Below, one piece after another: positions 8,984 to 17,028 of a stretch of 64,000 nt of DNA; the first letter of the stretch is position 1, and the number at the start of each line of letters is the position of its first letter. The position numbers were made by a program, and so were the translations under genes. This DNA is from Knoellia sp. p5-6-4 (GTDB taxonomy: Bacteria; Actinomycetota; Actinomycetes; Actinomycetales; Dermatophilaceae): positions 2,104,437 through 2,168,436 of the forward strand of contig NZ_JARGZF010000001.1 in assembly GCF_029222705.1 (NCBI RefSeq), given 5' to 3'. The notes under the pieces were generated by a model. It worked only from the letters and a program-made list of their open reading frames with translations. It was not told where the DNA came from and searched no databases.

Positions 8984-9942
8984 GCCGAGACCTCCAGGGC
9001 GAGGGCGGAGCGGGTGGTGGGAAGGGAGGCGGAGGCGGTGGCGGCGGCAGCCGCGCGGTGCGCGAGCCGCAGCACGGTCCGGGCCAGGCGGCGCGCGACG
9101 TCGGGGACCCCGCCGAAGCTGGGGAAGTCGTTGACGTCGAGCACGACCCAGCCCCGGGGGGTCTCGACCACGTCGACCCCGAAGATGTCGAGGCCGAAGA
9201 CGCGGCCGACGGCCGTGGCGATGGAGCGCAGCTCCGGCGTCACCGGGATGAGCTGCTCGAGCACGTCCTCGCCCGGGTGCAGCGGTGAGCGCTTCACAGC
9301 GGCGAAGACCTCGTCACCGGTGCTGTAGAGCTTCACGTCGTAGCCGGGGTTGGGCAGGTACGGCTGCGCCAGCAGGAAGCCGGTGTCGTCGAGGTCGAGG
9401 CGCTCGAGCTCCTCGGGGCTGTCCACCCGGTGGATCTGCTCGCAGGAGCTGCCGTTGTTGGGCTTGACGACCAGCGGGTACTGCTCGCGCGGCACCTGGG
9501 CCAGCACGCTGGCGCGCGAGGCGAAGAACGTGGTGGGGAACGGGATCCCGGCCGCCTGGGCTCGGCTCGCGGCGACAGCCTTGTCGCGTGCCAGCCGGAT
9601 CGCCCGGTAGTCGTTCACGGTGGCCAGTCCTGCAGCGCCCACAGATTCGAGGATGCTGAGGCCGGGACCGGAGGACACCGTCTTCAGGACGTACGCGTCG
9701 TACGACTTCCCGACGAGGGCGGAGATGTCGGTGAGGGTCGAGTGCGGACGGAGGATGTCCACCTCGTGGCCCCACGCGCTGAGCGCGTCGGCGACCACCG
9801 CCGGCATGCGGTCGTTCTCGTACTTCTCCTCGACGATGAAGCACAGCCGGGTCGGGCGGGTGAGCGCCGGACCTGCAACGGTCTGCATCACCGTGGAGAT
9901 CGAGCTCCGCGTCCTCGTGCCGTGCCTGCCGGGACCTGACAT
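8980..9942 (-). CDS. ATP-grasp family protein (inositol-phosphate-kinase/RimK-like), copy 2
   Basis: This 320-residue protein is a paralogue of the gene at 8147. It has an ATP-binding lysine in LVVKPNNGSS, the strand YDVKLYSTGDEVFAAVKR, and the metal site DIFGVDVV...VVLDVNDFPSFGG. The start at 9942 is preferred because AGGTGAG lies six bases upstream; an internal ATG at 9888 would give 302 residues and matches the usual length equally well. It is the first gene of the operon 9942 to 6783 and is divergent from the GDPD gene. Two tandem ATP-grasp enzymes plus an APH-like protein suggest sequential phosphorylation or ligation of one metabolite. Confidence 0.82.
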   Translation of the reverse strand: MSGPGRHGTRTRSSISTVMQTVAGPALTRPTRLCFIVEEKYENDRMPAVVADALSAWGHEVDILRPHSTLTDISALVGKSYDAYVLKTVSSGPGLSILESVGAAGLATVNDYRAIRLARDKAVAASRAQAAGIPFPTTFFASRASVLAQVPREQYPLVVKPNNGSSCEQIHRVDSPEELERLDLDDTGFLLAQPYLPNPGYDVKLYSTGDEVFAAVKRSPLHPGEDVLEQLIPVTPELRSIATAVGRVFGLDIFGVDVVETPRGWVVLDVNDFPSFGGVPDVARRLARTVLRLAHRAAAAATASASLPTTRSALALEVSA

Positions 9943-10216
9943 GCGACTCACCTGTTCCTCGTTCCGCCGCCGGCGACCTGCCGACTGGTTCGAGAGTGCT
10001 CCGGCGCAGGGGCCCGAGGTAGGCACCCCAGGGCTGGCCCGGGTGCGCCGAGGGTGTGTCCCTTCGACACCTTGGTGGCCCCCGCCACCAAGGGGGGTGG
10101 TCGGCGCCACCTGCGAGGGGGGCAGCCCACCCCTGCGGTGGCTACCGGCGCAGGGTGCGGTCCGGGAACGTCGGTGGGACGAGGCCGCAGCCTCCCGCCA
10201 CAGAAGGGTCCCTGCC
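9943..10216. promoter_or_regulatory. Divergent intergenic region with a perfect 10-bp hairpin
   Basis: This 274-base region separates the ATP-grasp operon (minus) from the GDPD gene (plus). It holds a perfect hairpin, CCTTGGTGGC at 10070-10079 and GCCACCAAGG at 10084-10093 with a four-base loop. Further GC-rich complementary blocks follow at 10105-10160. The hairpin would lie in the 5' leader of the GDPD gene or act as an operator for both directions. No convincing -35/-10 pair was found. Confidence 0.4.
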
Positions 10217-11020
10217 ATGAGCACACGCACCACGGTCACGCTGTCCGTGCCGCGCCAACGGCGGGTCCTCGTGCTCGGCCACCGCGGGTCCGCAGGTCCG
10301 CAGCGCGCCGAGAACTCCGTGAAGGCCGTTGAGACCTCGCTGTCCCGCGGCGCCGACGGTGTCGAGGTCGACGTGCGGTTGAGCGCCGACGGCGTGCTCG
10401 TCTGCACGCACGACTCCGTGCTGCAGACTGGTGGCGGCGACCGCCTGCAGGTGGCGGCGCACACCTGGGGCGAGCTGCACCGGGCCGCGTCCAGGGCCGG
10501 TGACCGGCTGGCCAACCTCGAGCAGGTGCTCGCTGCCGCCGGGCGGTGTGGCCCCTGCCAGGTGGTGGTGGAGGCCAAGCCCGCCGCCGACCACGCCTCG
10601 GCCCGCTCGACGGTGCGGGCGGTGCAGGCTGCGCTCGCAGAGGCTCCGGAGGGCATCGGCGTCACCGTCTCGTCCTTCGACTGGCGACTGCTCGCCATGC
10701 TTCGCGGCTCGGACGACACGGTGCGCACCGCTGTGCTGGGGGGTTCCCGCGCCCCCGCCCTCACGGCCCTGCGCCACGCGCTCGACGCCGGACACCAGGA
10801 GGTGCACCTGAGCCTGGCCGCGATCCGGCTGGCCCCCGACGTCGTGCGGCTCGCCCGCCGGCTCGGTGTCGCGGTGACGGCCTGGACCGTGAACGGCCGC
10901 GAGGACCTGCACTGGGCCGCGGCGCGGGGGGTCGACGCCGTCATCACCGACGACGTCGCCCTGGCCCGCAGCGCTCTGCGTGCCGCGGACAGCGCCCCGC
11001 TCGAAGTGGTCGCATCGTGA
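10217..11020 (+). CDS. Glycerophosphodiester phosphodiesterase family protein
   Basis: This 267-residue protein of the GDPD TIM-barrel family would hydrolyse glycerophosphodiesters to glycerol 3-phosphate and an alcohol. It shows the HRGSAG start of the barrel, the AENS block, the metal-binding pair GVEVDV and the acid/base THDSVL, then VVVEAKP and the C-terminal AWTVNGREDL...AVITDD strands. It has no signal peptide, so it is cytoplasmic. The ATG at 10217 follows AGAAGGG. It is divergent from the ATP-grasp operon and lies just upstream of the FHA gene, so its substrate may belong to the same unknown pathway. Confidence 0.9.
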   Translation: MSTRTTVTLSVPRQRRVLVLGHRGSAGPQRAENSVKAVETSLSRGADGVEVDVRLSADGVLVCTHDSVLQTGGGDRLQVAAHTWGELHRAASRAGDRLANLEQVLAAAGRCGPCQVVVEAKPAADHASARSTVRAVQAALAEAPEGIGVTVSSFDWRLLAMLRGSDDTVRTAVLGGSRAPALTALRHALDAGHQEVHLSLAAIRLAPDVVRLARRLGVAVTAWTVNGREDLHWAAARGVDAVITDDVALARSALRAADSAPLEVVAS

Positions 11021-11070
11021 CCCGGGGCATGGACCACGCCGTATCGTGGGGGGATGGAGCGTGGTCGGTG

Positions 11071-11739
<669 letters not shown>

Positions 11740-11783
11740 GCCGCTCGTCCCGGGGTTCGTCCCTGCGCTCGTTCGTGCCCGTC

Positions 11784-13319
11784 TCAGAAGGCGGAGCTCG
11801 GCACCCAGGGCCCGTGGGCCTCACGCAGCACGTCGACGATCTCGCCGATGGTGGCATACGCCTTGACCGCCTCGACGGTGGCGGGCATGATCGAGCGGCC
11901 CTCGGCCACGTCCGCGCGCAGCCTCCCGAGGGCCTCCTCGACCGCGGCGCCGTCGCGACGCGCCCGCACCTCCTGCACCGCCTTCACCTGCTCGGCCTCC
12001 GACGCCGGATCGATGCGGAACACCTCGAGGGGCTCGGCCTGCGCCGGGAAGCGGTTCACGCCGACGACCACCCGCTCGCCGGACTCGACCGCGAGGGTGT
12101 GCCGGTATGCCGCGTCGCTGAGCTCGCGGGCGAACTCGCCGGACTCGATGCACGCCAGCGCGCCGCCGCGCTCCTCGATGTGCTCGAGGAGCCGCCAGAT
12201 CGAGGACTCGAGCTCGTCGGTGAGCTGCTCCACGGCATACGAACCCGCCAGGGGGTCCACGGTGGTGGTGAGGCCGGTCTCGAAGGCGACCACCTGCTGG
12301 GTGCGCAGCGCCAGCGTGGCGGCCGACTCGGTGGGCACGCCGAGCGCCTCGTCGTAGGCGGAGACGTGCATCGTCTGCACGCCGGCCAGGGCGGCTGCGG
12401 TCGCCTCCACCGAGGCGCGCACGACGTTGTTGAGCGGCTGCTGCGCCGTGAGCGACGAGCCGGCGGTAAAGGCGAAGATCCGCAGCTGGTGGCTGCGCGG
12501 GTCCCGGGCGCCGTAGTGGTCGCGCATCAGCCGGGCCCACACGCGACGGGCCGCGCGGAACTTGGCGACCTCCTGAAGCACGTCGGTGGTGATCGCGAGG
12601 AAGGTGAACAGCGTCGGCGCCACCGCGTCGACGGACACCCCGCGGCGCACGCACTCGTCGAGGTAGGCGCGCGCGTTGGCAAAGGTGAACGCGATCTCCT
12701 GCGTGGCCGAGGCCCCCGACTCGCGGATGTGGTAACCGCTCATGGCCAGGGGCGTCCAGTTGGGGACGTGCTCGGCGCAGTACTCGATGCAGTCGACGGC
12801 GAGGCGCAGCGACGGCTCGGGCGGGAAGATCTGCGTGCCGCGGGCGATGAACTCCTTGAGCACGTCGTTCTGGATGAACAGCCCGAACTCGTTGGGGGAG
12901 ACCTCGCGCTTCTCGGCCAGGGCGATGAAGAGCGCCGCCCAGACGTAGCCGATCGAGTTAGCGGTGGTGCGGACCTGGCTGATCTTCTCGAGGGGGATGC
13001 CGTCCATGAGGACCTCGATGTCGGCGAGGCTGTCGATGGCCACGCCCACCCGTCCCACCTCGCCGGCCGCGCGCGGGTCGTCGCTGTCGATGCCCATCTG
13101 GGTCGGCAGGTCCATCGCCACCGAGAACCCCGTGACGCCGGCATCCAGCAGGCGGCGGAACCTCTCGTTGGACTCGCGGGGAGTGCCGAAGCCGGCGTAC
13201 TGCCCCATGATCCACGGCTTGGGCTCGGCGGAAACCCCTCGGGTGTAGGGGAACTCGCCCGGGTGCTCGGCGTCCTCCGGGGCGTAGTCGGCGCGCAGGC
13301 GCGGGTCCTCGCCCTTCAT
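11784..13319 (-). CDS. Methylmalonyl-CoA-mutase-family acyl-CoA mutase, large subunit only
   Basis: This 511-residue protein covers the substrate-binding TIM barrel of B12-dependent acyl-CoA mutases (QYAGFGTPRESN, SVAMDLPTQMGIDSDDP, QNDVLKEF, SGYHIRESGA, SLTAQQPLNN). The C-terminal cobalamin-binding domain is absent, so a separate small subunit is needed; none is in the window. At the position of the active-site His of classical methylmalonyl-CoA mutase the sequence reads FAFTAGSS, so the substrate is probably not methylmalonyl-CoA; the 2-hydroxyisobutyryl-CoA or related mutase groups are alternatives. It overlaps the acyl-CoA ligase gene by 4 nt and ends the operon that starts at 19378. Confidence 0.85.
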   Translation of the reverse strand: MKGEDPRLRADYAPEDAEHPGEFPYTRGVSAEPKPWIMGQYAGFGTPRESNERFRRLLDAGVTGFSVAMDLPTQMGIDSDDPRAAGEVGRVGVAIDSLADIEVLMDGIPLEKISQVRTTANSIGYVWAALFIALAEKREVSPNEFGLFIQNDVLKEFIARGTQIFPPEPSLRLAVDCIEYCAEHVPNWTPLAMSGYHIRESGASATQEIAFTFANARAYLDECVRRGVSVDAVAPTLFTFLAITTDVLQEVAKFRAARRVWARLMRDHYGARDPRSHQLRIFAFTAGSSLTAQQPLNNVVRASVEATAAALAGVQTMHVSAYDEALGVPTESAATLALRTQQVVAFETGLTTTVDPLAGSYAVEQLTDELESSIWRLLEHIEERGGALACIESGEFARELSDAAYRHTLAVESGERVVVGVNRFPAQAEPLEVFRIDPASEAEQVKAVQEVRARRDGAAVEEALGRLRADVAEGRSIMPATVEAVKAYATIGEIVDVLREAHGPWVPSSAF

Positions 13320-14881
13320 CGCGCCGCCTCCACGATGCTGTGGCCGCCCGCCGCGCTCTCCGCGTCGAGCTGCTCGCGCAGCACCTTCTTGGCGATCTTG
13401 CCGGTGGAGTTGAGCGGGAACTCGCGCACCACCCGCACCTCCTTGGGCTTCTTGTAGGACGCCATCCGCTCGCGGCAGTGCGCCATCACCGTGTCGGGGT
13501 CGACGGTCGCGCCCGGCCGAGCGGTCACGAGCGCGACGACCCGCTGCCCCCAGTCCTGGTCGGCCACGCCGACGACCGCGACCTCGGCCACGGACGGCAC
13601 CTCGGCGATGACCTCCTCGACCTCGCGGGGGTAGATGTTGTAGCCGCCGCTGATGATCATGTCGCCCTTGCGGTCGACGAGCCACAGGTGGCCGTCGGCG
13701 CTCATCCGGCCGAGGTCCCCGGTGTGGAGCCAGCCGTCGACGACCGACTTCGACAGGTCGGTGCGCTGCTCGGCGTTCCAGTAGCCGGCCATGACGTGGT
13801 CGCCGCGGGTGACGACCTCGCCGGTCTCGCCGGGTGGAACCTCGCGGCCGTCCTCGTCGACGACGGCGATCTCGACACCGAGGGCGGGGCGGCCGGCGGA
13901 GGTCAGCAGCTCGGTCTCACCGGCGAGCCCGCGCGCGTGGTCGGCGGCGTCGAGCACTGTCACGGGCGGGATCGCCTCGACGAGGCCGTAGTACTGCACC
14001 AGGTGGGGGGTGAGCCGCTCGTGGGCCTGCCGCATCTGCTCCGGCGGCATCGGCGCGCCGGCATACCCGAGCATCTTCAGGCCACGCAGGGCGTCGCGGT
14101 CCGCGCCGGAGGCGAGCAGCCGCGCCACCATGGTGGGCACGAGCGCCGTGTGCGTGGCGCCGCGCTCGCGGACCGCGGCGACGAACTCCTCCGGGTCCCA
14201 GGCCGGCTGGATGACCTGCCGGGCTCCCGCCACGAGGAAGGGGAGGACGAAGAGTCCAGACGTGTGCGTGATCGGGCCGGCGTGCACGTAGCAGTCGTCG
14301 ACGCCGGGCGGCCCCCCCAGCACGTCGTGGGTCATGTTGACCACCGAGGCCATCCAGTTGCGGTGGGTGCGCTGGGCGCCCTTGGGGTGTCCGGTGGTGC
14401 CGGACGAGTAGTGCAGACCGCACAGGGCGTCCGGCTCCCGGGCGGGGATGCGGCCCGACGGCGCCTCGGCGATGAGCTTCTCGAGCGACAGCCCAGGGCC
14501 GTCTCCGGTGCACACGACGACGTCGATGTCGTCGCGAAGGGCCTCGGTCTGCTCCTCGAAGGCCGGGTCGTAGACGAGGCCGCGGGCCCCGGAGTCGGCG
14601 GCGATGCGCTCCCAGTCGCTGGGGTGCAGGCGGTGGTTGAGGGCGGCGCGGACCAGCCCGGCCGCGCGGATGGCCAGGTCGGTCTCGAGGTAGGCCGTGG
14701 AGTTGCGTTGCAGGTCGAGCACCCGGTCGCCGGGGCGCAGCCCCTGCGCGAGAAGGCCGCCCGCGATGCGGGTGACCCGGTCGCCGAGCTCGGCGAAGGT
14801 GCGGTCGGCGTCCGGACCCTCCACCGCGACCCGGTCGCCGAAGCGCTGCGCCGCGCGCGTGACGAGTGTGCCGATGTCCAT
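13316..14881 (-). CDS. AMP-binding acyl-CoA ligase
   Basis: This 521-residue ANL-superfamily enzyme would activate a carboxylic acid with ATP and CoA. It shows the P-loop YSSGTTGHPKG, the YYGLVEA block, GWLHTGDLG, the hinge DRKGDMIISGG and the catalytic C-terminal lysine region PLNSTGKIAKKVL. An AGGAGG ribosome-binding site lies 12 bases before the ATG, and the upstream gene ends 5 nt away. The ATGA overlap with the mutase gene suggests that this enzyme supplies the mutase's acyl-CoA substrate, as in 2-hydroxyisobutyrate modules; that link is inference. Confidence 0.88.
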   Translation of the reverse strand: MDIGTLVTRAAQRFGDRVAVEGPDADRTFAELGDRVTRIAGGLLAQGLRPGDRVLDLQRNSTAYLETDLAIRAAGLVRAALNHRLHPSDWERIAADSGARGLVYDPAFEEQTEALRDDIDVVVCTGDGPGLSLEKLIAEAPSGRIPAREPDALCGLHYSSGTTGHPKGAQRTHRNWMASVVNMTHDVLGGPPGVDDCYVHAGPITHTSGLFVLPFLVAGARQVIQPAWDPEEFVAAVRERGATHTALVPTMVARLLASGADRDALRGLKMLGYAGAPMPPEQMRQAHERLTPHLVQYYGLVEAIPPVTVLDAADHARGLAGETELLTSAGRPALGVEIAVVDEDGREVPPGETGEVVTRGDHVMAGYWNAEQRTDLSKSVVDGWLHTGDLGRMSADGHLWLVDRKGDMIISGGYNIYPREVEEVIAEVPSVAEVAVVGVADQDWGQRVVALVTARPGATVDPDTVMAHCRERMASYKKPKEVRVVREFPLNSTGKIAKKVLREQLDAESAAGGHSIVEAAR

Positions 14882-14886
14882 GTCTG

Positions 14887-17028
14887 TCAGGCCTCCTGGC
14901 GTGCGGTCGGGCCGCTTGGGGCGATGTAGGCGGCGTCGAGCACGCGCACGCCGCGACCGGCTGCGAGCACCGTCACGGGGTTGAGGTCGAGCTCGACGCC
15001 GGCGGGCCATGCTGCGACCAGGTCGCTGACCCGCAGCACGGCCTCGACCAGGGCCTCACGGTCGGCCGGAGCGGCGCCGCGCACCCCTGAGAGCAGGGCA
15101 CCGAGCCGGGTCTCGTCGACCATCGCCTCGACGTCGTCCCTGTCGACCGGCAGCACGCGCAGTGCCACGTCGTGGAGCACCTCGGTGAGCACGCCGCCCA
15201 CGCCCACGGCCAGCACCGGACCCAGCGGTGAGGGCGAGACACCCACGAGGGCCTCGACGCCGCCGGGCACGAGCTCCTCGACGAGCACCTCTCCGCCGAG
15301 CGCCGCCACCTTCTCCCAGGCCGCGCCCGCGTCCTGCGCGGTCACGCCGACGATGACGCCTCCGGCGTCGCTCTTGTGCAGCAGGCCGGGCACGACGGCC
15401 TTGAGCACCGCGTGGCCGCCGACCTCTGCGACGGCTTCGCGGGCATCCTCCGCCGAGGTGGCTACCCGGCCGCCCGGCACGGGGATGCCTGCGGCTGCCA
15501 GCAGCTCCTTCATCTCCTGCTCGCTGGCACCGGCGCTCGGCACGGCCTCGGCGGCAGACCCGGCAGACCCGGCAGACCCGCCGGACAGGCGAGCTGGTGC
15601 AGGCGCGGCCGGGCGCTCGGCCGAGAACTGGACCAGGGCCGCCGCCGCGCGGACTGCCCGGGCGGGCGTGGGGTAGCAGGGGATCCCGGCCGCGCGCATC
15701 TGCGCGCCGGCGTCCGGGGCCAGGTGGTCGGCGCCCGTGCGGACCGCGACCACCGGTATGCCGGACCGCTCGGCCACGCGCGCCAGGCTCGTCACGACGT
15801 CGTCGACGTCCTTGCCGGTCAGGACGCAGAAGCACGCGACGATGAGGTCGACGCCCGGGTCGTCGGCGATGACGTCGAGGGTGCGGTCGAAGAGGCTGGC
15901 GTTGCTCATCACCGAGGCGGTGACGTCGACCGGGTTGGCGGTGGAGCCGAACGCCGGGACGATCTCGTCGAGCACGCGCCGTGTCTGCGGTGACAGCTCA
16001 GCCATCTGCAGACCATGGGCCTCGATGGCGTCGGCGGCGAGGATGCCGGAGCCGCCGGACGTCGTGACCACCGCGACGCGTCGACCCTTGGGGCGCTGCC
16101 GGGCCGTCATGGCGTCACCCACGTCGAGCAGCTCGTCGACGTCGTCCACACGCACGATGCCGAGCTGTCGCAGGGCGGCGTCGACGACCCGGTCACCGGC
16201 CGCGAGGGCACCGGTGTGCGAGGCGGCCGCGCGGGCGCCCGCGTCGGAACGCCCCGCCTTGAGCACCGCGACAGGGGTGCCGGTGGCCGCGACGGCCCGC
16301 AGGCCCTCGAAGTCCGCGACCGTCTCGAGGTAGGCGAGCAGGCCCCGGCAGCCCGGCTCGACGGTCAGGGCCCGCATGACCTCGACCGCCGAGACGTCGG
16401 CTTCGTTGCCCGTGTTGACGACCCAGCCGAGGCCGAGCCCTCGCTCGAAGGCCAGCGAGACGGCGCCGTAGCCGAGGGCACCGCTCTGGCTCACGAAGCC
16501 GATGTCGCCGGGCACGAGCTCGGTGTGCTCCCCGGAGAACAGCGGCGAGAAGGAGGTGACCTGACCCGTGGCGACCCCCACGCTGCCGATGCAGTTGGGC
16601 CCCACCAGGCGCACCCCGCCGTCGCGCGCTGCGCGCACCACCTCGTCCTGCAGGGCCGCTCCCTGCTCGCCGGTCTCGGCGAAGCCGCTCGTGCAGATCA
16701 CCGCGACCGGAACACCGGCGGCCGCGCAGTCCTGCACGGCCGCGAGCACCCGCGACGCGGCCACCATGACCATGGCGAGGTCGACCGGGCCCTGCTCCTC
16801 GACGCACTCGCGCAGCGAGGCGTACGACCGCAGCCCGGCCACAGGAGTGCCGTCCGGGCGCACCGGGAGGATGCGACCGGCATACCCATAGCGCTGGAGG
16901 AACTCGACCGGCAGCCGGCCCAGGGAGCCGGTCTTGTCGCTGGCGCCGATGACGGCGACGCTGCGGGCGGACCACAGGGCGGCGAGGGGGTCACGGCCCG
17001 TGGCGGGGGCGCCGAGCTCAGGCGTCAT
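14887..17028 (-). CDS. ADP-forming acyl-CoA synthetase (acetate--CoA ligase family)
   Basis: This 713-residue single-chain enzyme of the NDP-forming acyl-CoA synthetase family has an N-terminal CoA-binding Rossmann domain (SVAVIGASDKTGSLG), succinyl-CoA-ligase-like middle domains (VVTTSGGSGILAADA), and a C-terminal ATP-grasp domain (HAVLKAVVPGLLHKSDAGG). It interconverts acyl-CoA plus ADP and phosphate with free acid plus ATP. A linker encoded by a 9-bp tandem repeat (SAGSAGSA, about 15555-15590) joins the last two parts. The start at 17028 overlaps the preceding gene by 11 nt. It could recover energy from a CoA-thioester end product, or activate a second substrate. Confidence 0.88.
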   Translation of the reverse strand: MTPELGAPATGRDPLAALWSARSVAVIGASDKTGSLGRLPVEFLQRYGYAGRILPVRPDGTPVAGLRSYASLRECVEEQGPVDLAMVMVAASRVLAAVQDCAAAGVPVAVICTSGFAETGEQGAALQDEVVRAARDGGVRLVGPNCIGSVGVATGQVTSFSPLFSGEHTELVPGDIGFVSQSGALGYGAVSLAFERGLGLGWVVNTGNEADVSAVEVMRALTVEPGCRGLLAYLETVADFEGLRAVAATGTPVAVLKAGRSDAGARAAASHTGALAAGDRVVDAALRQLGIVRVDDVDELLDVGDAMTARQRPKGRRVAVVTTSGGSGILAADAIEAHGLQMAELSPQTRRVLDEIVPAFGSTANPVDVTASVMSNASLFDRTLDVIADDPGVDLIVACFCVLTGKDVDDVVTSLARVAERSGIPVVAVRTGADHLAPDAGAQMRAAGIPCYPTPARAVRAAAALVQFSAERPAAPAPARLSGGSAGSAGSAAEAVPSAGASEQEMKELLAAAGIPVPGGRVATSAEDAREAVAEVGGHAVLKAVVPGLLHKSDAGGVIVGVTAQDAGAAWEKVAALGGEVLVEELVPGGVEALVGVSPSPLGPVLAVGVGGVLTEVLHDVALRVLPVDRDDVEAMVDETRLGALLSGVRGAAPADREALVEAVLRVSDLVAAWPAGVELDLNPVTVLAAGRGVRVLDAAYIAPSGPTARQEA

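Noticed and set aside
8147-9942. Graspetide (omega-ester peptide) biosynthesis by two ATP-grasp ligases with the ABC transporter
   Set aside because: No small precursor gene with a Thr/Ser/Glu/Lys-rich core was seen nearby, and the C-terminal motif is DVNxFPxF rather than the EvNPxGqw of those ligases.
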